Below are positions 18,235-27,621 of a stretch of 35,861 nucleotides of DNA, one piece after another (the stretch's first letter is position 1; each line of letters begins with the position of its first letter). The notes beneath the pieces were generated by a model, which was given only the letters and a program-made list of their open reading frames with translations, was not told where the DNA came from and did not search any database. Source of the stretch: Bacteroides sp. (GTDB taxonomy: Bacteria > Bacteroidota > Bacteroidia > Bacteroidales > Muribaculaceae). The translations under genes were made by a program, and so were the position numbers. The stretch lies in assembly GCA_014801815.1 (NCBI GenBank), contig JAAVDM010000020.1, positions 1 through 35,861 on the forward strand. The letters are read 5' to 3'.

Positions 18235-18397
18235 TAAATATTGTATTATATTTTAAAAATATATTTAACATAATATTTATTAAATAACAACATATCATAA
18301 TTTCTTTTTAAATTAAGATTTTATTTCTCAACTATTTTATAAAAATATCAGACATCATTCTGTAACACAGCAATATACCTAAATCGTTAATCAATAA

Positions 18398-18429
18398 TTT
18401 GTATGTTTAAACTTTTATTTATAATTTTG
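18398..18429 (+). promoter_or_regulatory. Probable promoter of the ABC-F operon
   Basis: TTTG (18398-18401), a 20-nt spacer and TAATTTTG (18422-18429) match the Bacteroidetes consensus. The leader to 18531 would be about 95 nt. Confidence 0.6.
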
Positions 18430-18530
18430 AAATTTACAAAGAGATTCAAATTTACAGCTGCTTGGACAAAAACTTTTGTTTTATAGTCTTTGTCTCTACC
18501 TGCTGAGTACTACAAAACTAAAATATTGAT

Positions 18531-20504
18531 ATGATTGCTATAAATAACTTAAGTATGGATTTCTCTGCCCACCCCATTTTCAATGAAGTGAGCTTTGTTG
18601 TAAATACAAATGATAAGATCGCACTTGTTGGAAAGAATGGCGCAGGTAAATCAACTCTACTTAAAATTATTGCAGGACTACAGTCCCCTACTTCCGGAGC
18701 TGTAAATATACCGTCAGGAATATCCATAGGTTATCTTCCTCAACAGATGAACCTTGCTGACGATACTACATTAATAGAAGAAACTAAAAAAGCTTTTAGT
18801 AGTCAGACAGCATTAAAAGAAGAACTTGAAAAAGCAAATGCAGAATTAGCTGTGCGTACAGACTATGAGTCATCCGGCTACGCTGCTCTTCTTGACCATA
18901 TAGATATTCTTACACAGCGTATTGCAATAGGAGGTATAAATACAATAGAAGCTGAAATAGAAAGAACTCTTTGTGGACTTGGTTTTGTACGTGATGATTT
19001 TAATCGTCCTACTAAAGAATTTTCAGGTGGTTGGAGAATGAGAATAGAGTTAGCAAAAATTCTACTCCAACGACCTGATATTTTATTACTTGATGAGCCT
19101 ACTAACCATTTGGATATTGAATCGATACAGTGGCTTGAACAATTCTTGCAGACCAAAGCAAATGCAGTTATTCTCGTAAGCCATGACAGAGCTTTCCTTG
19201 ATAATGTCACAAAACGTACTATTGAACTGTCCTGTGGTAAAGCCTATGACTACAAAGTAAGTTATACAGATTTTGTACAACTAAGACGCGAGCGAATTGA
19301 ACAACAAACACGTGCCTATGAGAACCAACAGAAACAGATTGCTGACTTAAAAGATTTTATAGAAAGGTTCAGATATAAACCTACTAAAGCAATTCAAGTT
19401 CAAAGTCGTATTAAACAATTAGAAAAGATTGTACCTATCGAAATTGATGAGGTTGACAATTCAAGACTACGTCTTAAATTTCCTCCTGCCAGCCGTACAG
19501 GCGACTTCCCCCTTATCATAGAGAACGTAAGTAAAAGGTATGGTGAGCATTTAGTTTTTGAAAATGCAAATCTGACATTACGTCGAGGAGATAAAGTAGC
19601 TTTTGTTGGAAAAAATGGTGAGGGTAAATCGACATTGATAAAATGTATAATGCAGCAAATTCCTTTCAATGGTAATCTAACTGTAGGACACAATGTCGCA
19701 ATAGGTTATTTTGCTCAGAATCAAGCCCAGCTGCTTGATAACAATCTCACAGTATTTGACACAATAGACCATGTAGCAACTGGAGATATAAGATTACGTA
19801 TACGAGATCTGCTGGGAGCTTTTATGTTCGGAGGTGAAGCTATCGAAAAACCTGTAAAGGTTCTAAGTGGCGGAGAAAAGACTCGTCTGGCAATGCTTAA
19901 GCTTTTACTTGAACCAGTTAATTTTCTTATTTTAGACGAACCTACCAATCATCTGGATATGCGCACTAAAGATATTCTTAAAGAGGCTATAAAAGACTTT
20001 GATGGCACACTAATTGTAGTAAGTCATGATAGAGAATTTTTAGATGGATTGGTAGATAAAGTCTACGAATTTGCAGACGGTAAAGTAACTGAACATCTTG
20101 GTGGTATTTACGATTACCTGCATAAACGCAATCTTTCCTCTCTTGCGGAGTTGTCAATCTCAAAAACAACGGCTACAAAAAAAGATAATAGTACGGCAGA
20201 TGTCACTAACAGTGCTGAAGGACAAACCAGTTCAAATAATTTGTCTTATTTCCAACAGAAAGAACGGGACAAAATGATTAAACGCGCAACAAAAGAAGTG
20301 AGTACCGCAGAAGCAGAAGTTGCAAATCTGGAAAACATGCAATCAGAGTTAGAAAATAAACTGGCTGCAGGTGAAGCATCTGATGAGATTCTGAAACAAT
20401 ATCAGAAAGTTTCTGAGCAGCTGGAAAAAGCAATGATTGAATGGGAAGAAAAAATGACAGTTCTCGACAATCTTAACAAAGACCTCCCCTCTTCTAAAAA
20501 TTAA
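18531..20504 (+). CDS. ABC-F family ATPase (Uup/YheS-like)
   Basis: This soluble protein of 657 residues has two ABC domains and no membrane segments. Domain 1 has GKNGAGKST, FSGGWRMR and LLLDEPTNHLD; domain 2 has GKNGEGKST, LSGGEKTR and LILDEPTNHLD. Between them is the basic helical linker (around residues 255-300, RFRYKPTKAIQVQSR) that contacts the peptidyl-tRNA in ABC-F proteins. A Lys/Glu-rich coiled coil fills the last 60-80 residues. ABC-F proteins act on the ribosome to relieve stalled translation; some give antibiotic resistance. This looks like a housekeeping type. The M13 peptidase gene follows 44 nt downstream. Confidence 0.93.
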   Translation: MIAINNLSMDFSAHPIFNEVSFVVNTNDKIALVGKNGAGKSTLLKIIAGLQSPTSGAVNIPSGISIGYLPQQMNLADDTTLIEETKKAFSSQTALKEELEKANAELAVRTDYESSGYAALLDHIDILTQRIAIGGINTIEAEIERTLCGLGFVRDDFNRPTKEFSGGWRMRIELAKILLQRPDILLLDEPTNHLDIESIQWLEQFLQTKANAVILVSHDRAFLDNVTKRTIELSCGKAYDYKVSYTDFVQLRRERIEQQTRAYENQQKQIADLKDFIERFRYKPTKAIQVQSRIKQLEKIVPIEIDEVDNSRLRLKFPPASRTGDFPLIIENVSKRYGEHLVFENANLTLRRGDKVAFVGKNGEGKSTLIKCIMQQIPFNGNLTVGHNVAIGYFAQNQAQLLDNNLTVFDTIDHVATGDIRLRIRDLLGAFMFGGEAIEKPVKVLSGGEKTRLAMLKLLLEPVNFLILDEPTNHLDMRTKDILKEAIKDFDGTLIVVSHDREFLDGLVDKVYEFADGKVTEHLGGIYDYLHKRNLSSLAELSISKTTATKKDNSTADVTNSAEGQTSSNNLSYFQQKERDKMIKRATKEVSTAEAEVANLENMQSELENKLAAGEASDEILKQYQKVSEQLEKAMIEWEEKMTVLDNLNKDLPSSKN

Positions 20505-20548
20505 TCATATTTCTACCCGGTTCTGTAGTAACTTAATACCTCAACACG

Positions 20549-22534
20549 ATGAATATATTAAATAATAATCACCACAAACGTGGTATAAATCGTGAAAATC
20601 TTGATGAATCCGTAAAACCTACGGAAGATTTTTATCATTATGCATGTGGAGGATGGATGAAATTACATCCCCTAAAGCCGGACTTTTCTCGCTTCGGTAC
20701 TTTTGATGCAGTCAATGACAAAGCACGTGAACAGCTTCGGGATCTCATTACCGGTCTGGAGAATACTCCAAGTGCACAGATCAAAGGTTCTAACGCTCAG
20801 AAAGTTTCTGATCTATATAAATTGGGTATGGATAGCACACGCTTAAACCAAGAAGGAGCTACTCCATTAAAACCTTTATTAAAACAGGTTGATTCCACAT
20901 CTATAGATAACCTATGGAGACTCGTAGCATGGATACATGATGGAATAGGTTCTCCGTTTTTCAGTACTGGCGTAAGTGCAGATTCCAAAAATTCATGTCT
21001 AAACATAATGCACGTCGGTGAAACCGGATTAAGTCTCGGAGATAGAGATTACTATCTGGAAGATAGTGAATCCAATAAAAAGATAATGAATGCTTTCCGT
21101 ATCTATGTCACTACTATAATGACTCTTTGCGGTTACAATAAGGACAAAGCTGACAGGGTTTGGAATAATGTACTTAAAATTGAAACGGAAATAGCCCGTC
21201 ATAAAATGACACGTGAACAACGACGTGATCCATTAGCTCGCTATAATATGTATACTTATAATGAACTAAAGGAAATGTATCCGAATATTGACTGGCAGAC
21301 TTATTTCACATATCTAAATGTCAATGTATCGGAGTTAATAAATATCAACGTTATATCACCGGGATATCTGAAATTTATAAATAATTATATTCCTAATTTA
21401 TCGGAACAGGAACTGAAAGACTATTTGTCTTATGATATTATCAGTGAATCTTCACAACTTCTTAGTGATGATTTCAGTAAGGCAGCATTTGAATTATTCG
21501 GACGTGTTATGTGCGGTACGGAAGAGCAGAAGCCACGTTGGAAAAGAGCAATGGCTATTCCTAATTCAATGCTTGGTGAAGCTGTAGGTGAACTTTATGT
21601 AGAGAAATATTTTCCGCCGGAGAATAAAGAATACATGAAATTAATGGTAGAACACCTGAGGAGGGCACTCGCTTTACATATAGACGGACTTTCATGGATG
21701 AGTGACACGACTAAAAATAAGGCAAAAGAGAAATTAGAAAGCCTGACGGTGAAAATAGGGTTTCCTGATAAATGGAAAGATTATTCAGGTATAACTATTG
21801 ATCCGACAAAATCTTATATGGAAAATGTTCTTGAGGCATCAAGATGGTACAGTCGCGACAACTATAAGAAATTGAATAAACAGGTAGATAAGACAGAATG
21901 GCACATGACACCACAGACAGTCAACGCTTATTATAGTCCTATATCCAATGAGATCTGCTTTCCAGCCGGTATCCTACAACCACCCTATTTCGATATAACA
22001 GCTGATGACGCACAGAACTATGGATCTATCGGAGTGGTTATCGGTCATGAAATGACACACGGATTTGACGATTCTGGTAGAAAATATGATAAAGAGGGAA
22101 ATCTCAATGATTGGTGGACACCTGAAGATAGTAATAACTTCAATAAGCTTGCTGACTGTCTGGTAGCACAGTTTGATGCTATTGAAGTCGCTCCTGGTGT
22201 ACATGCTAACGGAAGATTTACATTAGGTGAAAATATAGCAGATCAAGGTGGTATCAGAATTGCTCTTACCGCTTACCTCAATTCTATAGCTGATCGGTCG
22301 GATATTGATGGATTCAGCCCACTCAGACGTTTCTTTATCTCTTACGCTAATACATGGGCTAATAATATCAGATCTGAAGAAGTATTAGTCCGTACAAAAA
22401 TAGACCCTCATTCTCTGGGTATAAACCGTGTCAATGCTACATTACGTAATATTGATTCTTTTTTTGAAACTTTCGATATCAAAGAAGGTGATGGAATGTT
22501 CCGACCTCAGAACGAAAGAATAGTAATCTGGTAA
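20549..22534 (+). CDS. M13-family zinc metallopeptidase (neprilysin/PepO type), no signal peptide
   Basis: This 661-residue protein has the zinc motif VIGHEMTHGFDD (HExxH), the substrate-binding VNAYYSP (NAxY type) upstream of it, and the downstream ENIADQGG that supplies the third zinc ligand. The N-terminus (MNILNNNHHKRGINREN) is polar, with no signal peptide or lipobox, so the enzyme should be cytoplasmic, whereas many Bacteroidales relatives are exported lipoproteins. It presumably cleaves short peptides. aroE follows 12 nt downstream. Confidence 0.92.
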   Translation: MNILNNNHHKRGINRENLDESVKPTEDFYHYACGGWMKLHPLKPDFSRFGTFDAVNDKAREQLRDLITGLENTPSAQIKGSNAQKVSDLYKLGMDSTRLNQEGATPLKPLLKQVDSTSIDNLWRLVAWIHDGIGSPFFSTGVSADSKNSCLNIMHVGETGLSLGDRDYYLEDSESNKKIMNAFRIYVTTIMTLCGYNKDKADRVWNNVLKIETEIARHKMTREQRRDPLARYNMYTYNELKEMYPNIDWQTYFTYLNVNVSELININVISPGYLKFINNYIPNLSEQELKDYLSYDIISESSQLLSDDFSKAAFELFGRVMCGTEEQKPRWKRAMAIPNSMLGEAVGELYVEKYFPPENKEYMKLMVEHLRRALALHIDGLSWMSDTTKNKAKEKLESLTVKIGFPDKWKDYSGITIDPTKSYMENVLEASRWYSRDNYKKLNKQVDKTEWHMTPQTVNAYYSPISNEICFPAGILQPPYFDITADDAQNYGSIGVVIGHEMTHGFDDSGRKYDKEGNLNDWWTPEDSNNFNKLADCLVAQFDAIEVAPGVHANGRFTLGENIADQGGIRIALTAYLNSIADRSDIDGFSPLRRFFISYANTWANNIRSEEVLVRTKIDPHSLGINRVNATLRNIDSFFETFDIKEGDGMFRPQNERIVIW

Positions 22535-22546
22535 TTATTTTCTTTA

Positions 22547-23305
22547 ATGAAACTGTACGGACTTACAGGTTGGCCTTTAGGACACTCCTTTTCTGCTACC
22601 TATTTTAATACACGTTTCAGTCGGGATAAAACAGAAGCTGAATATAAGCTCTATCCGATTGAAGACATTAGTAAGATATTGGATATTGTCGACATTGAAA
22701 CCAACTTAGTTGGTTTCAATGTCACAGCTCCATATAAACAAAAAGTTATTCCTTTCCTGAGTAGTATTACTGACGAAGCAAAACGTGTAAATGCTGTAAA
22801 TACTGTAAAGATTGAAAGGCTATCCCATAAGGATAAACATCCTTTCCTACTCTACGGACATAATACAGATATAGCAGGTTTTAGAGAATCTGTCAGACCG
22901 CTGCTGAGAGCAGATATTAACCGTGCCCTTATTCTTGGGACAGGCGGTGCAGCAAATGCTGTAGCTGATGCACTAAGACAACTGAATATTTGGTTTACAT
23001 TTGTAAGTCGTTCCGCCAGTGGACATAATATTATAAACTATAATGAACTAACGGAAGACTTGATTAATTCACATCTACTCATCATAAATGCTACACCTGT
23101 CGGTACCTGGCCACATTGTGAATCATCACCTGCAATACCATATCATTTCCTGACTTCACGACATATCTGTCATGATTTGGTATATAATCCGTCAGATACC
23201 ATGTTCATGCAATATGCACGAGCAGCAGGCGCAACAGTAAAGAATGGGTACGACATGCTGATTCATCAAGCAGAATTGGCATATACTTTTTGGAATACAC
23301 CTTAA
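22547..23305 (+). CDS. aroE: Shikimate dehydrogenase
   Basis: The enzyme reduces 3-dehydroshikimate to shikimate with NADPH in aromatic amino-acid synthesis. At 252 residues it is somewhat short. It has the substrate motif GWPLGHSFSATYFN (residues 7-20), GFNVTAPYKQKV with the catalytic Lys, NAVNTVK, the dinucleotide loop LGTGGAANAV and NATPVGTWP. A 15-bp perfect inverted repeat (22691-22723) lies within the codons for the GFNVT block. It sits between the M13 peptidase gene (12 nt) and comEC (57 nt). Confidence 0.95.
   Translation: MKLYGLTGWPLGHSFSATYFNTRFSRDKTEAEYKLYPIEDISKILDIVDIETNLVGFNVTAPYKQKVIPFLSSITDEAKRVNAVNTVKIERLSHKDKHPFLLYGHNTDIAGFRESVRPLLRADINRALILGTGGAANAVADALRQLNIWFTFVSRSASGHNIINYNELTEDLINSHLLIINATPVGTWPHCESSPAIPYHFLTSRHICHDLVYNPSDTMFMQYARAAGATVKNGYDMLIHQAELAYTFWNTP
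22691..22723. repeat. Intragenic perfect hairpin in aroE
   Basis: Arms gacattgaaaccaac (22691-22705) and gttggtttcaatgtc (22709-22723) are exact reverse complements with a 3-nt loop. The segment codes for DIETNLVGFNV, so the symmetry overlaps a conserved enzyme motif. Confidence 0.85.
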
Positions 23306-23362
23306 ATAAGGTATATTTGGTATAACACTCAACCATTTATTTATTTCATAATTATAATTTAT

Positions 23363-25354
23363 ATGAAATTACGCCAGCTACCTCTTCTCTTCCCCATCAT
23401 ATTCTTGATTGGTGGTATCTTAGCCGGATTTTATATAAATTATAAATACTGGCATTTACTGTTACCGGCAATTGTCGGTAGCAGTAGTCTTTTGTGTCTC
23501 ACTCTCTATTCAAAATGCATTCCTATCAGAACTTTAAAGACTACAAAATGGAAAGCTCTTTCTGTAGCAACCATTTTTATGACTGTAGGCATGTTAAGTT
23601 ATGAGCTTTCCAAATCCGATAAACCGGAAATAATTAATTATGGAAATGCTATAACAACTACCATACATGTGGAAGAAGTATATTCAACTACAGCAGGAGA
23701 AAAACTTATAGGAAGAATAATCGCAACATACGACAGCATCGGTAATATAATATGTACACCATACGGTATTCGGAGTATCATATATACTCCCCCGATGTCA
23801 TTTAGGGCAGGAGATATTTTAATGATACCTGCTGTCAACTTTCAACCTTTAAAGCCCAACCCACAGATACGTCATAATGAATATATAGAATCTTTGAAAA
23901 ATGATGGTATCGTTATCAAACAATTCTGTAACACTGAAGACATAAATTTCATTTCGCATACACCGGATATTAAAGATCGTCTCAGTCATATTCGGGATAA
24001 ATTAACTATTTATATAGAGAATAGCCGTATCTCACATAAAACCTCATCATTTCTTATCACAATTCTTTTGGGAGATAATTCTTTTATCTCTTCAGATACA
24101 CGTACATCATTCACACAAGCCGGTATAGCTCATATATTAGCCTTAAGTGGATTACATATAGCTATAATAGCCGTGATCGTAATGACTGTTCTATTACCTC
24201 TTAATCTTATATGTAACTATAAAGCAAGAATTATAATAACTTTGATATTGATATGGATATATACTCTTATTACCGGAGCTAATTATTCTACCGTACGTGC
24301 TGCCATTATGATAACGGCTGCTTTTATAGCACGTATAATTGAACGTAAAAACTCTGCCTTAAATGCATTACTATTATCTGCAATGATTATATTGGTACTG
24401 CAACCTACAGCTTTATGGAATATCGGAATGCAACTAAGTTTTGTAGCCGTTGCCTCTATTCTGATGTTTACCGAGCAACTTAACCCTTTCGATAGATCAA
24501 CACATCCATACTGGCATAGAACAATAGCTTCATTATTAGTATGCCTGATAGCTACTACTGCCACAGTCCCTATCTGTGCATTTCATTTTAAATCTATACC
24601 TATTCAGTTTCTTGTTACCAATTCAATTGTTTTACCACTTCTACCCTCTTACATCATAATAGCCTTGACTCATTTTTCATTAGTAAGTATCGGAGCAGGA
24701 ACACTAACATCATACTTACTTGATAAAGGTTATGATTCTTTATTCGGAATAAGTAACCTTATTGCTGCCGACGGAGCAGGGACTATAAAATTAAGTATTT
24801 CGGAATTGGGAGCAATAGGTTCCCTAATTCTTATTCTCGTAATAGCTATAATATTGAATAGCAACCTCAACAGAAAAACCAAAGCAATCTTGGGAAGTTG
24901 TAGTCTGCTATTTACCATTATAATATGTTGTTATACACACATTCCACCTCCTGCAGATGGAATAATAATACAGAGCAGAGCACACGAAATTACCATTGCG
25001 CATTATATAAATGACAATGAACATCTAATCTCATGTCCAAGAGGACAATGTACTATGCTGGACTTTCCGAATTATAATATTATAATAGCAGATGGTAATC
25101 CACATATCACAGATACATCTTTTACTCATTGTGATATACTTGTCATAGGACGGAACTGTCAGTGGTCATTTAATTCTTTGTCAGAAATTTATAATCCTGA
25201 TTTAGTAGTTATACATTCATCACTTCTACCACACCTCCGTGAAAATATTTCTCAAGAATGTGAAGCAAGGCAGATTCCTGTACATTCATTGGCAGAGCAG
25301 GGACCGTTGGCTATTGAATTCAAGAAAACATTTACTCCCGGGTACACGTTATAA
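23363..25354 (+). CDS. comEC: ComEC/Rec2-family DNA uptake channel protein
   Basis: This 663-residue inner-membrane protein has a short N-terminal helix pair, a periplasmic DUF4131-like domain (about residues 70-200) and a competence domain with many helices, marked by FTQAGIAHILALSGLHIAII (around residues 250-270) and GANYSTVRAAIM. ComEC conducts single-stranded DNA into the cytoplasm in natural transformation. The last 170 residues follow the final helix, but I see no HxHxDH metallo-beta-lactamase motif, so the nuclease-like domain is missing or degenerate. It is last in the ABC-F operon, with a terminator at 25358-25400. Confidence 0.88.
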   Translation: MKLRQLPLLFPIIFLIGGILAGFYINYKYWHLLLPAIVGSSSLLCLTLYSKCIPIRTLKTTKWKALSVATIFMTVGMLSYELSKSDKPEIINYGNAITTTIHVEEVYSTTAGEKLIGRIIATYDSIGNIICTPYGIRSIIYTPPMSFRAGDILMIPAVNFQPLKPNPQIRHNEYIESLKNDGIVIKQFCNTEDINFISHTPDIKDRLSHIRDKLTIYIENSRISHKTSSFLITILLGDNSFISSDTRTSFTQAGIAHILALSGLHIAIIAVIVMTVLLPLNLICNYKARIIITLILIWIYTLITGANYSTVRAAIMITAAFIARIIERKNSALNALLLSAMIILVLQPTALWNIGMQLSFVAVASILMFTEQLNPFDRSTHPYWHRTIASLLVCLIATTATVPICAFHFKSIPIQFLVTNSIVLPLLPSYIIIALTHFSLVSIGAGTLTSYLLDKGYDSLFGISNLIAADGAGTIKLSISELGAIGSLILILVIAIILNSNLNRKTKAILGSCSLLFTIIICCYTHIPPPADGIIIQSRAHEITIAHYINDNEHLISCPRGQCTMLDFPNYNIIIADGNPHITDTSFTHCDILVIGRNCQWSFNSLSEIYNPDLVVIHSSLLPHLRENISQECEARQIPVHSLAEQGPLAIEFKKTFTPGYTL

Positions 25355-25357
25355 TAA

Positions 25358-25400
25358 CAGAGAATTTTAGATTCTTTACTCTAAAATTTAAAATTCTCTG
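25358..25400 (+). terminator. Hairpin after comEC
   Basis: Perfect 12-bp arms cagagaatttta (25358-25369) and taaaattctctg (25389-25400) start 3 nt after the comEC stop. The hairpin separates the ABC-F operon from groESL. There is no clear U-tract on the plus strand. Confidence 0.6.
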
Positions 25401-25411
25401 AAGAGTATTAA

Positions 25412-25433
25412 TAGACTGTCTTTAGACTGTCTT
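25412..25433 (+). repeat. Tandem 11-bp repeat upstream of groES
   Basis: tagactgtctt occurs twice head to tail (25412-25422, 25423-25433), ending six bases before the sigma-54-like element. It might bind a regulator or be a simple duplication. Confidence 0.75.
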
Positions 25434-25439
25434 TCAAAT

Positions 25440-25456
25440 TTGGCACGATATTTGTA
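25440..25456 (+). promoter_or_regulatory. Sigma-54-like -24/-12 promoter for groESL
   Basis: ttggcacgatatttgta fits the RpoN consensus YTGGCACGRNNNTTGCW at every fixed position except the C of TTGC, which is T. Spacing is exact. No TAnnTTTG box lies at the proper distance from the TTTG here, so this is the best promoter candidate for groES-groEL. Transcription would start near 25466. Confidence 0.6.
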
Positions 25457-25478
25457 TATCGTTCCTTATAGAACGATA
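25457..25478. promoter_or_regulatory. Inverted repeat at the groESL start site, possible operator
   Basis: Arms tatcgttc (25457-25464) and gaacgata (25471-25478) with a 6-nt spacer straddle the predicted start of transcription. It is not the CIRCE element (TTAGCACTC-N9-GAGTGCTAA). It could be an operator or a 5' mRNA hairpin. Confidence 0.5.
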
Positions 25479-25515
25479 AAACGTAAAATACATAAACCAT
25501 TAATTATAATATTTC

Positions 25516-25791
25516 ATGACACTCAAACCATTAGCCGACCGAGTTCTTATCCAGCCCACTGCAGCTGAGGAAGTTACTCTCGGAGGCATCTATATTCCTG
25601 ATTCAGCTAAAGAAAAACCTCTTAAAGGCACAGTATTAGCTGTCGGAAACGGTACTAAAGACGAACCTATGGTTCTTAAAGAAGGTGATCAGGTACTCTA
25701 TGGCAAATATGCAGGTACAGAAGTAGAATTTGAGGGTACCACTTATCTCATGATGCGTCAGAGCGATGTTCTGGCTAAGATTGAGGCTTAA
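25516..25791 (+). CDS. groES: Co-chaperonin GroES
   Basis: This 91-residue, heptameric lid of the GroEL folding chamber is of normal length. Family landmarks are [12 protein letters not shown] at the N-terminus, the mobile loop around residues 16-33 ([18 protein letters not shown]), and [18 protein letters not shown] near the C-terminus. groEL follows after 51 nt in the same transcript. Confidence 0.98.
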   Translation: MTLKPLADRVLIQPTAAEEVTLGGIYIPDSAKEKPLKGTVLAVGNGTKDEPMVLKEGDQVLYGKYAGTEVEFEGTTYLMMRQSDVLAKIEA

Positions 25792-25827
25792 TTTAATTGT
25801 ATGGTTATAGTGAGCATTCACAAATAA

Positions 25828-27483
<1,656 letters not shown>

Positions 27484-27512
27484 TAAAGCCCGACTTATAA
27501 TAAAAGATAGTG

Positions 27513-27554
27513 AACGGCTTTGGAAATTAATTAACAATTTCCAAAGCCGTTTTT
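27513..27554 (+). terminator. Rho-independent terminator after groEL
   Basis: Perfect 16-bp arms (27513-27528 and 27536-27551) with a 7-nt loop are followed by a T run. It lies 30 nt after the groEL stop. Confidence 0.92.
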
Positions 27555-27567
27555 CATTACATATTAT

Positions 27568-27598
27568 TTTGTTCATTGACTCTTTTGAGTTAACTTTG
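27568..27598 (+). promoter_or_regulatory. Promoter of the hut operon
   Basis: TTTG (27568-27571), a 19-nt spacer and TAACTTTG (27591-27598) match both consensus boxes. Transcription should start near 27604, leaving a leader of under 20 nt before hutU. I see no separate operator in this short leader. Confidence 0.8.
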
Positions 27599-27621
27599 CG
27601 AACAACATCTATACCTCAACC

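Larger units (their letters stand above)
18162..18530. other. Divergent intergenic region with two promoters
   Basis: This AT-rich 369-nt gap separates minus-strand and plus-strand operons. I see a minus-strand promoter for the SDR-radA-porin operon and a plus-strand promoter for the ABC-F operon, about 165 nt apart. I see no coding sequence or RNA gene in it. Confidence 0.7.

Noticed and set aside
25412..25433. Tandem 11-bp repeat as an enhancer site for a sigma-54 activator
   Set aside because: It lies almost on the -24 element, much too close for a typical upstream activator site; kept only as a repeat.
25401..25515. CIRCE heat-shock operator before groES
   Set aside because: No TTAGCACTC-N9-GAGTGCTAA-like sequence; the inverted repeat present is unrelated.
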